NCBI GenBank assembly: GCA_964387885.1 | Contig: CAYLYZ010000017.1 | Location: 1-64,000 of the forward strand | Origin: JABGPL01 sp964387885 | GTDB lineage: Bacteria; Electryoneota; AABM5-125-24; Hatepunaeales; Hatepunaeaceae | Length of the DNA: 64,000 bases | Direction: 5' to 3' | Part shown: piece after piece, positions 9,284-17,461 of the stretch | Numbering within the stretch: position 1 is the first letter of the stretch | Layout: every line of letters begins with the position of its first letter | Position numbers and translations under genes: made by a program | The notes under the pieces: generated by a model | Told to the model about the DNA's origin: nothing | The model's input: the letters and a program-made list of their open reading frames with translations, nothing else | The model's database searches: none

Positions 9284-9982
9284 TTGAATTTCCTGAAATC
9301 ACCAAAAAACCTGATTGCTATATCACTAATGCTTGTTTTAGCATTTGTCCTGTGGAAATTCCCTGTTGATGAAGGATTACTGTCACTCGTTGAATGGATT
9401 AAGGGTCAGGGGTCAGTCGGTTTTATTGTATATATCTTAGTCTATATTGCAGCAGCTGTGCTCTTCATCCCAGGATCTATCATCACACTCGGTGCTGGAT
9501 TTGCGTACGGAGTTCTAACCGGATCAATACTGGTTTCAATTGCTTCAATTTTAGGTGCAACCGCATCGTTTTTGGTTGGTCGGTATTTAGCAAGAGATTG
9601 GGTGGCAAAAAAGGTAGCGAATAACGAAAGTTTCAGGCGTATTGACAATGCCGTAGCCGGGAGGGGCTTCAAGATAGTACTGTTAACAAGGTTATCTCCG
9701 ATATTTCCATTTACCTTCCAGAACTATGGCTATGGATTAACAGGCGTCAGCCTCAGAGACTACTTTTTCGCCTCCTGGATTGGAATGATTCCTGGCACAA
9801 TTATGTATGTGTATATCGGCTCACTTATAACAGAAATTACTCAAATTGCATCCGGACAATCCGCTGAAGTTCCCGGGCAAAAGATTTTCTATTTCGTGGG
9901 ATTAGCTGTAACCGTTGCTGTATCGGTTTATGTAACTCGAATTGCAAAGAAAGCTCTCGCGAAGGGTGTTGAAAATGAGTGA
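9284..9982 (+). CDS. TVP38/TMEM64 (VTT/DedA-like) membrane protein
   Basis: A 232-residue membrane protein of the SNARE-associated/VTT superfamily. Signature segments are 'FIPGSIITLGAGFAYG', 'GATASFLVGRYLARDW' and 'LLTRLSPIFPFTFQNYGYGL', the re-entrant loops typical of DedA/TVP38 proteins, which are proposed lipid scramblases or small-molecule transporters. The start is TTG at 9284. Its last 8 bases overlap the start of the flavoprotein gene. In other bacteria TVP38 proteins are encoded beside, or fused to, the same kind of disulfide reductase, so the pair is probably functional. It opens the putative arsenosugar operon; a transport role there is inference. Confidence 0.9.
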   Translation: MNFLKSPKNLIAISLMLVLAFVLWKFPVDEGLLSLVEWIKGQGSVGFIVYILVYIAAAVLFIPGSIITLGAGFAYGVLTGSILVSIASILGATASFLVGRYLARDWVAKKVANNESFRRIDNAVAGRGFKIVLLTRLSPIFPFTFQNYGYGLTGVSLRDYFFASWIGMIPGTIMYVYIGSLITEITQIASGQSAEVPGQKIFYFVGLAVTVAVSVYVTRIAKKALAKGVENE

Positions 9983-11513
9983 TACCCGGAAGTCTCACCT
10001 GACAAGGCTGAATCTTCTCCCCGAGGACGAGTTCAATAATAATCTGGCAAAGAACGTTCACCCACCGGATTATAAAAATCCCACACCAAAATCCGTCTAT
10101 GATGCCGTTGTTATCGGTGGCGGAACCACCGGTTTAGTAACTGCTGCTGGTGTTGCAGGTCTTGGCGGTCGGGTAGCACTTATTGAACGTCATTTGATGG
10201 GTGGGGATTGTCTTAATGTTGGTTGTGTTCCTTCTAAAGGCGTCATTCGTGCAGCACGTGCCGCTTATGCTATTAGGGAAGCTGAGGAATTCGGGATCAG
10301 GATTGATGGTGCCCCAATAGTTGATTTTGGTCTTGCTATGGAACGAATGCGACGATTACGCAGTGGTATCAGCGACAATGATTCGGTAAACAGATTCTCC
10401 GACTTAGGTGTTGATGTTTTTATTGGAAACGGTGAATTTATTTCAAGTGACAGGATTAGCGTTTCAGGAACGGAGCTCAAATTCAAAAAAGCAGTAATCG
10501 CTTCCGGATCGAAACCATTTGTACCTCCGATTGAAGGTATCAATGATGTCAATATTCTCACTAATGAAACGATTTTCAATCTGACTGAATTGCCACAACG
10601 ATTAATCGTTGTCGGTGGAGGACCGATTGGAATTGAGATGGCGCAGAGTTTTGCTCGATTTGGTTCAAAGGTCACTATTATTGAAATGGGAACCCAAATT
10701 CTGGGACGAAGTGACCGACAGGCAGCCAAAGTCCTGAGAGAGCAACTTCATAAAGAAGGTCTGGATATTAAGCTTGAAACCAAATTGATGAGATTTTCAG
10801 CGAAAAACGGCAGTAGCGTCGCTCATCTCGAGACCAAATCCGGAGCAGTCCAGGTTGAAGCGGATACTGTTCTAATGTCAGTCGGAAGAAAACCAAACAT
10901 ATCCGGAATGGGACTTGACAAAGCGGGAGTAGAATCCGATCCGGATAAGGGCGTGATTATTGACGATTTTTTCCGTACAACAAATCCGAAAGTATATGCT
11001 GCCGGTGATGTTGCCTCTCCATATCAGTTCACGCATGCAGCAGATGCAATGGCACGCGCAGTGATAGTTAATGCATTCTATTTTGGTCGCAGCAGACATT
11101 CCAGGTTGATTATCCCATGGAGCACCTATACTTCACCTGAAATTGCCGGGGTTGGACTTACATTAGTGGAGGCTAAAAAGCGACACGATAAAGTCAACCA
11201 GATTGAGATCCCATTCAGTGATGTAGACAGAGCAATTTTGGATGGTGAAACAAACGGTTTTATGAAGGTGGTTTATGGAAAAAAGGGGGAAATACTGGGA
11301 GCTACGATCGTTTCTAAACATGCCGGAAACATGATTGGTGAGGTCGTAATGGCGATGCAGCATAACATTACCCTGGGGCAGATTTCAGCAATAATTCACC
11401 CTTATCCGACGCAGGGAGAAGCGCTTAAGAAAGCAGGAGATGCCTATAAGAGAACTTTACTCAATCCTCGAACAGCAGGTATCTTAAAATGGGTTTTGAG
11501 GCGCGGTAAATGA
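9975..11513 (+). CDS. MerA/Lpd-like FAD pyridine nucleotide-disulfide reductase
   Basis: A 512-residue class I flavoprotein disulfide reductase. FAD-binding motif 'VVIGGGTTGLVTAAG' is near residues 45-60. The redox-active pair is in 'GGDCLNVGCVPSK' (C-x4-C). The NAD(P)H Rossmann motif is 'VVGGGPIGIEMAQ', and 'YAAGDVA' is the second FAD site. The C-terminal dimerisation domain ends with 'HPYPTQGE' instead of the HxHPT..E motif of lipoamide dehydrogenase, and there is no C-terminal Cys pair or N-terminal HMA domain of true mercuric reductase. The ATG at 9975 overlaps the preceding gene by 8 bases. An alternative upstream start at 9942 would overlap far more and is less likely. The substrate is unknown; the context suggests reduction of an arsenical or thiol intermediate. 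Confidence 0.9.
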   Translation: MSDTRKSHLTRLNLLPEDEFNNNLAKNVHPPDYKNPTPKSVYDAVVIGGGTTGLVTAAGVAGLGGRVALIERHLMGGDCLNVGCVPSKGVIRAARAAYAIREAEEFGIRIDGAPIVDFGLAMERMRRLRSGISDNDSVNRFSDLGVDVFIGNGEFISSDRISVSGTELKFKKAVIASGSKPFVPPIEGINDVNILTNETIFNLTELPQRLIVVGGGPIGIEMAQSFARFGSKVTIIEMGTQILGRSDRQAAKVLREQLHKEGLDIKLETKLMRFSAKNGSSVAHLETKSGAVQVEADTVLMSVGRKPNISGMGLDKAGVESDPDKGVIIDDFFRTTNPKVYAAGDVASPYQFTHAADAMARAVIVNAFYFGRSRHSRLIIPWSTYTSPEIAGVGLTLVEAKKRHDKVNQIEIPFSDVDRAILDGETNGFMKVVYGKKGEILGATIVSKHAGNMIGEVVMAMQHNITLGQISAIIHPYPTQGEALKKAGDAYKRTLLNPRTAGILKWVLRRGK

Positions 11514-12175
11514 ATATCTCGGTAATAATACCCTGTTTGAATGAAGAACCGATACTGGAAGAAACCTTAGCGGCTGTTCGAAATCAGGATGCAGTTTCTG
11601 ACATAGTGGTTGCAGATGGTGGCAGTACGGATCAATCAATGATGATAGCAGTTCGAAATGGAGCTCGATTAACGGTTGGGGAATCCGGTCGTGGTATTCA
11701 GCTAAATGCAGGATGGAGAGCCTCGGATGGTGATATTCTCTGGTTTCTGCATGCAGATTCGAAACCGGATAGAATGGCAAGTCAGAAGATTTTAGATGCG
11801 TTCAGGAATTCGGAAACTTCAATAACTGCGTTCAGACTCAAGTTCAGGCCTTTAAGACCGAGTATGGAACTTGTCTCACTTGGCGCGAATTTCAGGTCAT
11901 ACTTTTCAAAGCTGCCTTACGGTGATCAGGGATTAGCTGTCAGGCGCGGTGATCTTGAAAAACTCGGAGGATTCCCGAATTGGCAGTATCTCGAGGATGT
12001 CTGGTTGGTTGAACAGATGCGTCGTCTTGGAAGAATAAAGATACTATCAGGATCAGTCTCAACGTCTCCTCGCAGATATGTCAGAAATGGCATTTGGAAA
12101 ACAGTAAAACAACATAGCAAAATAATGAAATACTGGAAACGATATCATGAACCAATGCCGGGAGGAAGGGAATGA
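11510..12175 (+). CDS. TIGR04283-type family 2 glycosyltransferase
   Basis: A 221-residue GT2-family glycosyltransferase. 'SVIIPCLNEE' at residues 3-12 begins the nucleotide-sugar fold, 'VADGGSTD' is the first acidic motif, 'WFLHADSKPD' corresponds to the DXD region, and 'GDQGLAVRR' plus 'LEDVWLVEQMRRLG' are the acceptor-side motifs (ED as catalytic base). This compact form matches the TIGR04283 subfamily, known to cluster with radical SAM ArsS. It would attach a sugar in arsenosugar maturation, which is inference from context. It overlaps the reductase stop in an ATGA junction at 11510-11513, indicating translational coupling. Confidence 0.88.
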   Translation: MNISVIIPCLNEEPILEETLAAVRNQDAVSDIVVADGGSTDQSMMIAVRNGARLTVGESGRGIQLNAGWRASDGDILWFLHADSKPDRMASQKILDAFRNSETSITAFRLKFRPLRPSMELVSLGANFRSYFSKLPYGDQGLAVRRGDLEKLGGFPNWQYLEDVWLVEQMRRLGRIKILSGSVSTSPRRYVRNGIWKTVKQHSKIMKYWKRYHEPMPGGRE

Positions 12176-12909
12176 AAATTACATTACTAACGGTATTCAG
12201 CTTAATCCTTTTTCTTCAGGATACAGGTTTTACGTTTGATCACAATTACACTCAACTTGATAATCTGCTGCAAACCAGGGTTATCAATGGTTTGGTGGAT
12301 TATAAATCGATTAAGGAAAATCCGACTGTCCTGACGGAATTTCTGAAATCAGTTAGGGAGATTACCGAGTTAGAATTTAATTCATGGAATAAAGACCAGC
12401 AGCTCAGTATGCTAATTAACCTTTATAATGCAGCGACGATTAATTTGATAATAGACAACTATCCTGTGAAATCGATAAAGAGAATAGGTGGCATATTTAA
12501 GGGTCCCTGGAAACAGAAGCTCGTGGGATTGTTTGACGAAAATATCACTCTTAACCATCTCGAGCATGAGATTATTCGAAAAAAGTTTTCCGAACCGAGG
12601 ATACATTTTGCTTTGGTTTGTGCAGCCATGGGATGTCCAATTTTACGGTCCCAGGCTTATGTTCCCGCTAATTTAGATATTCAGCTCAGTGACCAGGCGA
12701 AGGTCTTTATCAAGGATACTCCCCTGAAAAATCGATATGAAGCTACAAATAAGACTCTGTACCTGTCTCCAATTTTTAAATGGTATAAGGTTGATTTTGA
12801 AAGAGAAGCAGGTAGCCTGGTCAATTACCTCCAGCTCTATTATCCTGAGATTGATAATGAGGTGAAAATCCGGTATACTGATTACGATTGGTCATTAAAT
12901 TCCCAATAA
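12172..12909 (+). CDS. DUF547 family exported protein
   Basis: A 245-residue protein with an N-terminal signal-like hydrophobic segment (residues 2-20). The DUF547 domain fills the rest: 'WNKDQQLSMLINLYNAATINLI' near residues 75-95, 'LNHLEHEIIRKKF' and the characteristic 'RIHFALVCAAMGCPILR' with its conserved cysteines. DUF547 has a papain/transglutaminase-like fold in some descriptions, but the biochemical function is not established. It overlaps the glycosyltransferase by an ATGA junction. Members of this family are recurrent in ArsS neighbourhoods, which supports the operon assignment. Confidence 0.88.
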   Translation: MKITLLTVFSLILFLQDTGFTFDHNYTQLDNLLQTRVINGLVDYKSIKENPTVLTEFLKSVREITELEFNSWNKDQQLSMLINLYNAATINLIIDNYPVKSIKRIGGIFKGPWKQKLVGLFDENITLNHLEHEIIRKKFSEPRIHFALVCAAMGCPILRSQAYVPANLDIQLSDQAKVFIKDTPLKNRYEATNKTLYLSPIFKWYKVDFEREAGSLVNYLQLYYPEIDNEVKIRYTDYDWSLNSQ

Positions 12910-12926
12910 TTGAGTAACATAATTAT

Positions 12927-13556
12927 ATGAAAGAGAATAAATCTGATAAGCAGGACTGCCTGATAGTATTTGCCCGTCCACCAGAACCTGGAAAAGTCAA
13001 AACTCGAATATCCGCTGAAGTTGGTGAAGAGAAAGCGCTTTATGTATATCAGAAGTTATTTAACAATACCATTAACTCAATGGAAGACCTTAACAAATCC
13101 ATAAATAAGGTGCTTGCCTGGACAAAAATCCCAGCCAATCTTACAGATTTTCCGGATTGGGAACACTGGCTGCAACCATCATTGGATTTGGGTAACCGAA
13201 TGGCATGGGCAATAAATAATTCAATTGTTTTTGGATTTGATAGATCAGTAGTTATCGGAACTGACCTACCTGCGATCAACGCTGAAATAATAGAAAGAGC
13301 CTTTGAGACCTTAAAAGGTGTCGAAGTGGTTTTGGGACCAGCAAGTGATGGTGGATATTATCTCGTCGGAACAAAGCGAAATATACCAGCTCTTTTCCCG
13401 GAGCTCGAATGGGGGTGTACAGATGTATTTCGTGGAACGATTGAATCCCTGCAAAAAGCTAATGTACCATACCGGTTACTTGAGACTCATTCCGATGTTG
13501 ATTACTGGGATGATTGGATGAAATGGTCTGATAAATTAAATACTCTACGGGAGTAA
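12927..13556 (+). CDS. TIGR04282-type transferase (DUF2064)
   Basis: A 209-residue nucleotidyl/glycosyltransferase-fold protein. 'CLIVFARPPEPGKVKTRI' at residues 11-28 is the nucleotide-binding loop resembling CofC/MobA-type nucleotidyltransferases, 'VVIGTDLPAI' is the metal-binding acidic strand, and 'LGPASDGGYYLVG' is the hallmark of DUF2064/TIGR04282. It may make an activated sugar or transfer one, possibly in partnership with the TIGR04283 protein encoded two genes upstream. It begins 17 bases after the DUF547 stop and is followed after 2 bases by the next gene. Confidence 0.88.
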   Translation: MKENKSDKQDCLIVFARPPEPGKVKTRISAEVGEEKALYVYQKLFNNTINSMEDLNKSINKVLAWTKIPANLTDFPDWEHWLQPSLDLGNRMAWAINNSIVFGFDRSVVIGTDLPAINAEIIERAFETLKGVEVVLGPASDGGYYLVGTKRNIPALFPELEWGCTDVFRGTIESLQKANVPYRLLETHSDVDYWDDWMKWSDKLNTLRE

Positions 13557-13558
13557 GA

Positions 13559-13891
13559 ATGGAAACCTATTACAAACCTGAAGATTTGCCGAAATTTGGA
13601 ACAATTGCAGAAGGCAATCCTGAGCTCTGGAAGAAATTCCTCGATTGGTACGGTGCTGTATTCGAAGAGGGTGTTTTAACAACAAGAGAAAAGAATCTGA
13701 TTGCACTGGCAGTTGCTCACGCAGTTCAATGTCCCTATTGTATTGATGCATATACACAGGAGGGATTGCAGTCCGGATGCAGCGAAGAGGAAATGACTGA
13801 AGCAGTACATGTCGCAGGTGCAATTCGAGGCGGTGCATCATTGGTTCACGGTGTGCAGATGAAGAATGTCATTGATAAACTGTCTATGTGA
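13559..13891 (+). CDS. Arsenosugar-associated AhpD/CMD-like protein
   Basis: A 110-residue carboxymuconolactone decarboxylase/AhpD-fold protein. The redox motif is 'QCPYCIDAYT' with Cys58 and Cys61. The usual CxxCxxxH motif has Tyr65 in place of His. 'REKNLIALAVAHA' precedes the motif as in AhpD proteins. Length and pattern fit the TIGR04169 family (arsenosugar biosynthesis-associated peroxidase-like protein), which in some bacteria is a selenoprotein; here the motif is an ordinary Cys pair. A GGGAG ribosome-binding site, formed partly by the end of the preceding gene, lies before the ATG. The proposed role is thiol/arsenic redox chemistry with the radical SAM enzyme. Confidence 0.9.
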   Translation: METYYKPEDLPKFGTIAEGNPELWKKFLDWYGAVFEEGVLTTREKNLIALAVAHAVQCPYCIDAYTQEGLQSGCSEEEMTEAVHVAGAIRGGASLVHGVQMKNVIDKLSM

Positions 13892-13904
13892 TCTTTCCGG
13901 AATA

Positions 13905-14933
13905 ATGATGTTAAATAATAATACAAAAGCAGTTGATCAGATCAAACAATTAGACAATCTGGAAAGTAAAGGTGGTTTTCAGGAGTTTAACGAAAAATTA
14001 CAGGAAATTGATTTATTTCCCCTCATAGCCGAGGGAATTTCAGTATTGCAGATAAATGTAGGCTTCAGGTGTAATCAGGCTTGCAGACATTGCCATGTAA
14101 ATGCAGGACCAAATAGATCTGAGCAAATGACTAAAGGGACTTTTAAACAATGTCTCCGAGTTTTAGAAGATGGAAAAATCCCCACAGTTGACATCACAGG
14201 TGGTGCACCCGAGCTCAATCCATATTTCAGGTGGTTTGTGCATGAAGTTAGAAAATTGGGTATTGGTGTAATCGATCGGTGTAATCTGACAATAGTACAC
14301 GAATCCGGGCAAGAAGGCCTGATAGATTTTCTTGTAGAAAACGAAGTTTCAGTAGTGGCATCTTTGCCAGCTATATCAGCGCCTCAGACAGATTCTCAGC
14401 GCGGAAAAAATTCATTTGAAAAGTCGATTAGCGCATTAAAACTATTTAATCAAGTGGGATATGGGATCGAGAACTCCGGATTGGAAATAAACCTTGTTAC
14501 AAATCCCCTCGGTGCATTTCTACCCGGATCGCAGGATTCACTCGAAATGTATTGGAGACGAGTTTTACACGATAAATACAATGTGAAATTCAACCATCTA
14601 TACACCATTACCAATATGCCCGTGGGAAGATTTCTTGAATGGCTAAAATCCAGAAATCTGCTCGAAAATTATATGAAAAAACTAACCGATTCCTTTAATC
14701 CAGCTGCGGCAAATTCCGTTATGTGCAAGTCCACTCTTTCGGTTGACTGGCTTGGATATATGTACGATTGCGATTTTAATCAAATGTTAGGACTTCGGAT
14801 TAATCATGGAGTGCCGGTTCACATCAGTGATTTTGATAGTGAGAAACTGACACAAAGAGAAATCGTCACCAAACTCCATTGTTTTGGATGTACAGCTGGA
14901 AAGGGATCGTCATGCGGTGGGGGGGTTGTTTGA
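13905..14933 (+). CDS. arsS: Radical SAM protein ArsS (arsenosugar biosynthesis)
   Basis: A 342-residue radical SAM enzyme. The [4Fe-4S] cluster motif is C-x3-C-x2-C at Cys56, Cys60 and Cys63 ('CNQACRHCHVNAGP'); 'DITGGAPELNP' is the SAM-binding GGE-like region. The C-terminus is Cys-rich ('HCFGCTAGKGSSCGGG'), as in the TIGR04167 family. ArsS enzymes are reported to join a 5'-deoxyadenosyl group to dimethylated arsenic, the committed step to arsenosugars. I prefer the tandem ATGs at 13905/13908 over a start inside the previous gene, because the family begins near here and a GGAATA site precedes. No arsenite methyltransferase (ArsM) gene is in the window, so the methylated substrate must come from elsewhere. 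Confidence 0.9.
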   Translation: MMLNNNTKAVDQIKQLDNLESKGGFQEFNEKLQEIDLFPLIAEGISVLQINVGFRCNQACRHCHVNAGPNRSEQMTKGTFKQCLRVLEDGKIPTVDITGGAPELNPYFRWFVHEVRKLGIGVIDRCNLTIVHESGQEGLIDFLVENEVSVVASLPAISAPQTDSQRGKNSFEKSISALKLFNQVGYGIENSGLEINLVTNPLGAFLPGSQDSLEMYWRRVLHDKYNVKFNHLYTITNMPVGRFLEWLKSRNLLENYMKKLTDSFNPAAANSVMCKSTLSVDWLGYMYDCDFNQMLGLRINHGVPVHISDFDSEKLTQREIVTKLHCFGCTAGKGSSCGGGVV

Positions 14934-14959
14934 TTTTATCTGGATTAAACTCAACAACC

Positions 14960-15028
14960 TAGGGCGGGATCTCATCCCGCCGAACAATCTTCAAGCCAAA
15001 CAACTGTCGGGTTAAGAATCCGACCTAC
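14960..15028. repeat. Paired-hairpin (BIME-like) element, copy 1
   Basis: Two palindromes face each other: GGCGGGATCTCATCCCGCC on the left and GTCGGGTTAAGAATCCGAC on the right, with outward TAG/CTA ends. It lies between the convergent ArsS operon and permease array, so it could work as a bidirectional terminator. The same design recurs at 15767, 16556, 17390, 22365, 26332 and 50588. Confidence 0.75.
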
Positions 15029-15040
15029 AAAACAGACAAT

Positions 15041-15739
15041 CTACTCAACAATATCATTTCGATTAAATAGAAACTCCGACATCCTCACTGTAACAAGATT
15101 CACCAGAACCAGCACAAAACCTGAAAGCAGCAGTACGTTTGATTCGGTATGAAGCTGAATTATGCTTCGAGTTGTTTTTTGAAAAAATTGGATTATTCCA
15201 GATTGGTCTGGATCGGTTAAATTGCTTAAAGGGAGAACGAGACTGACCAGAATGGAACCAGCAATTGCAACAAAAATGATTAAGAAAGTGGTGGTAGCTT
15301 TCTTTGTTCCAAACCTCGAACAGAAAGGGAAAAACAGGAACATTACCGCGGTAGGAATCCACAATGAAAGCAGTAGTACTTTTACCTGCATTATCTCCGG
15401 TAGTTGATATGTGTACCAGTTGAAGAAGTAAACCTTCTGCAGGATACTCAAAAATGTGAAAAAGAGTATAGTCAGGCTGAAAGCCCAGCTTGTGAGATAA
15501 CTCCCTCGAATGAAGCCCCTCCGTTCAATAGGAAGACTGCATGACAAAGTTCTCCCAGAGTACTTCCCCTCCGTGAACAAGAAGTAGAATGGTACTATTG
15601 ATGCACACGTGATACCGTAGAATGCCATCAACTTAAGGTCTATGTCGAATCTTGTATAGAACATCAATATCAAATATACAAGAAACCACAACACAACATT
15701 TTTGTGTGTCTGCAAGTCTTTTTTGAAGATTTTGAACAT
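15041..15739 (-). CDS. ABC-2 type permease paralog 4
   Basis: A 232-residue, six-helix membrane protein, the last of four tandem paralogs downstream of an ABC ATPase. Shared landmarks are the 'MFKIFKKDL' start, 'GRTLSCSLPIERRGFI' after the second helix, a 'LLLSLWIPTAVMFLFFPFCSRF' segment and the terminal 'SEFLFNRNDIV'. It is expected to form part of the membrane channel of a YtrBC-like exporter. The four copies differ considerably inside the helices but keep these termini, so they appear to be old duplications maintained as different subunits. Transcribed last in the operon. Confidence 0.85.
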   Translation of the reverse strand: MFKIFKKDLQTHKNVVLWFLVYLILMFYTRFDIDLKLMAFYGITCASIVPFYFLFTEGKYSGRTLSCSLPIERRGFIRGSYLTSWAFSLTILFFTFLSILQKVYFFNWYTYQLPEIMQVKVLLLSLWIPTAVMFLFFPFCSRFGTKKATTTFLIIFVAIAGSILVSLVLPLSNLTDPDQSGIIQFFQKTTRSIIQLHTESNVLLLSGFVLVLVNLVTVRMSEFLFNRNDIVE

Positions 15740-15766
15740 TTGTCACTTTGTTTAACTTGACAGAAT

Positions 15767-15839
15767 CGTAGGGCGGAATCTTATTCCGCCGAACATATAT
15801 TAAGCGAATTGATTTGTCGGAATGAGATTCCGACCTACG
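15767..15839. repeat. Paired-hairpin element, copy 2
   Basis: GGCGGAATCTTATTCCGCC and GTCGGAATGAGATTCCGAC palindromes separated by about 27 bases and bounded by CGTAG/CTACG. It occupies almost the whole gap between permease paralogs 3 and 4. Confidence 0.8.
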
Positions 15840-15856
15840 TAACAAATACGAAACAA

Positions 15857-16540
15857 CTAAGTAACAAGATTATTCCGACTGAACAGAAACTCAGAGAGTT
15901 TCAGAATCAGGAAATTTACTACAATCAGCAAAACAAAGGATATCCACAGTTCCGTTGGAGACGCTTGATACTCGAAAATGAAATTACTTACTCTCTCGAG
16001 GAAGTCTTCTCCATACTCTGCACCACGTGTTGGATTATCCGGATTAATTATTTCCGGCAGAATTAACAGGAATAGCAAGACCGTAAATGTTATTCCCGCG
16101 ACATTTCCATTGAATCTCGAGTAAATTGGGAAATATATCAGTTTAATTAGTGTCAAAAACCATAACAGATCTAAAATGACTTTTACATCTATTATTTCAA
16201 CAAACGATATTGTAGGTTCTACACCACTTTGTGTCCTCATATATACAAATACCAGGATTGAAAGAAATCCAGCAAGGCTGAATGTCCATCCTGACAGATA
16301 ACTTTCATAAACAAAGGTTTTCCGTCGAATCGGTAAACTGCAGATCATCGTTCGACCTTTGAATTTTTCTTCCCATCCCCAGATAATCAGAGGAAGTATT
16401 GAAGACCAGGCTATTACAGGGAGTATAAATTCTTTCAATTTAGATTCAGAGTCGACTAACAATAAAATGGAAAAGAATGAGATAAAAAGAACCGGAAGAA
16501 ACCATTTTACTAACCAGTCTTTTCTGATAATGTTAAACAT
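15857..16540 (-). CDS. ABC-2 type permease paralog 3
   Basis: A 227-residue six-helix membrane protein, third permease of the array. It begins 'MFNIIRKDW', carries 'GRTMICSLPIRRKTFVYES' at about residues 60-78 and ends 'LKLSEFLFSRNNLV', the same landmarks as its three neighbours. A GAGAGACAAG ribosome-binding region precedes the ATG. It is predicted to pair with the ATPase encoded at 18334-19200. Substrate unknown; YtrA-controlled exporters in other bacteria respond to cell-envelope stress. Confidence 0.85.
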   Translation of the reverse strand: MFNIIRKDWLVKWFLPVLFISFFSILLLVDSESKLKEFILPVIAWSSILPLIIWGWEEKFKGRTMICSLPIRRKTFVYESYLSGWTFSLAGFLSILVFVYMRTQSGVEPTISFVEIIDVKVILDLLWFLTLIKLIYFPIYSRFNGNVAGITFTVLLFLLILPEIINPDNPTRGAEYGEDFLERVSNFIFEYQASPTELWISFVLLIVVNFLILKLSEFLFSRNNLVT

Positions 16541-16555
16541 CTTGTCTCTCGTTAA

Positions 16556-16625
16556 GTAGGTCGGATTCTTAATCCGACAATTTCGTCATATTGGGAAAGT
16601 CCGGCGGAATAAGATTCCGCCCTAC
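16556..16625. repeat. Paired-hairpin element, copy 3
   Basis: GTCGGATTCTTAATCCGAC on the left and GGCGGAATAAGATTCCGCC on the right with GTAGG/CCTAC ends. It lies between permease paralogs 2 and 3, in the opposite orientation to copy 2. Confidence 0.8.
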
Positions 16626-16667
16626 GTTATTCTCATAAGCGTGTTGACAAACGCCTTTTTCTACCAA

Positions 16668-17366
16668 TCAGCTAACGTTATCATTTCTCATAAACAGAAA
16701 CTCTGAGAATTTCAGGGTGAACACATTTACGAGAATCAATAAAATAATCGAAATAAGAATCTCTATCGAAGTATCATGATAGTTCATGACCACACTGTCA
16801 AGAGTCCTCAGTAACGATCTTCTTGTCCCGGAACCAGCACCGGCAAATTTAGGTGAATGAAGGATTGCATTTCCCATAATTGTGCTGAATCCTAAAAATG
16901 CCACACTTAAGAATGCAATTAGAGCTGTCATAACGTTGTACCGCGCATAAATTGTGTAAAACAACAGCATTATTATCGTCGGCAGCCATAGAGCGATTGT
17001 AACCACTTTAAGCTGCAAAACGTCGCCAAGTTGACCTGAATAACCGTCCAGAGTATTAGAAATGAATATGGCACTGAGGAATGTCAAAGCCAGCATAACT
17101 AATATTAAAGACCAGCACGCTATAAAACTTCCTCGAATGTATGTTATACGGTCAATAGGTAAACTGCAATCCAGCATACGCTGCGGAAACCTTCTATCCT
17201 GCATCCAGAAAGCTATTGGCTCGAATCCCACCATCAGGGTACTCAGGACAACGATGTACTTCAGGCTTGTGTTACCAGGCAAGCGAGGAACCAGAATAAG
17301 CCAACCGATAAAAAGAAGCAAAAATTTAAGGTTTACTGCCCAGTTCTTTCTGATAATGTTTATCAT
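16668..17366 (-). CDS. ABC-2 type permease paralog 2
   Basis: A 232-residue six-helix protein of the same family as its neighbours. The frame is open further upstream to 17411, but the ATG at 17366 gives 'MINIIRKNW', aligned with the other paralogs, and has a GAGAG site seven bases before it, so I choose it. The 'QRMLDCSLPIDRITYIRGS' segment and terminal 'LKFSEFLFMRND' are conserved. Expected to be one of the channel-forming subunits of the exporter. Confidence 0.85.
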   Translation of the reverse strand: MINIIRKNWAVNLKFLLLFIGWLILVPRLPGNTSLKYIVVLSTLMVGFEPIAFWMQDRRFPQRMLDCSLPIDRITYIRGSFIACWSLILVMLALTFLSAIFISNTLDGYSGQLGDVLQLKVVTIALWLPTIIMLLFYTIYARYNVMTALIAFLSVAFLGFSTIMGNAILHSPKFAGAGSGTRRSLLRTLDSVVMNYHDTSIEILISIILLILVNVFTLKFSEFLFMRNDNVS

Positions 17367-17389
17367 TTTTCTCTCATAAACTAATCGTT

Positions 17390-17460
17390 GGTCGAATTCA
17401 TAATCCGACAAAATAAAACCGATCTTTAGAATTGTTTGGCGGAATAAGATTCCGCCCTAC
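17390..17460. repeat. Paired-hairpin element, copy 4
   Basis: A degenerate GTCGAATTCATAATCCGAC palindrome and a perfect GGCGGAATAAGATTCCGCC palindrome, ending CCTAC directly at the stop of permease paralog 1. Every gap of the array carries one copy. Confidence 0.8.
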
Positions 17461-17461
17461 T

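Noticed and set aside
9975..11513. True mercuric reductase MerA
   Set aside because: No N-terminal HMA domain and no C-terminal vicinal Cys pair; only the general disulfide-reductase motifs are present.
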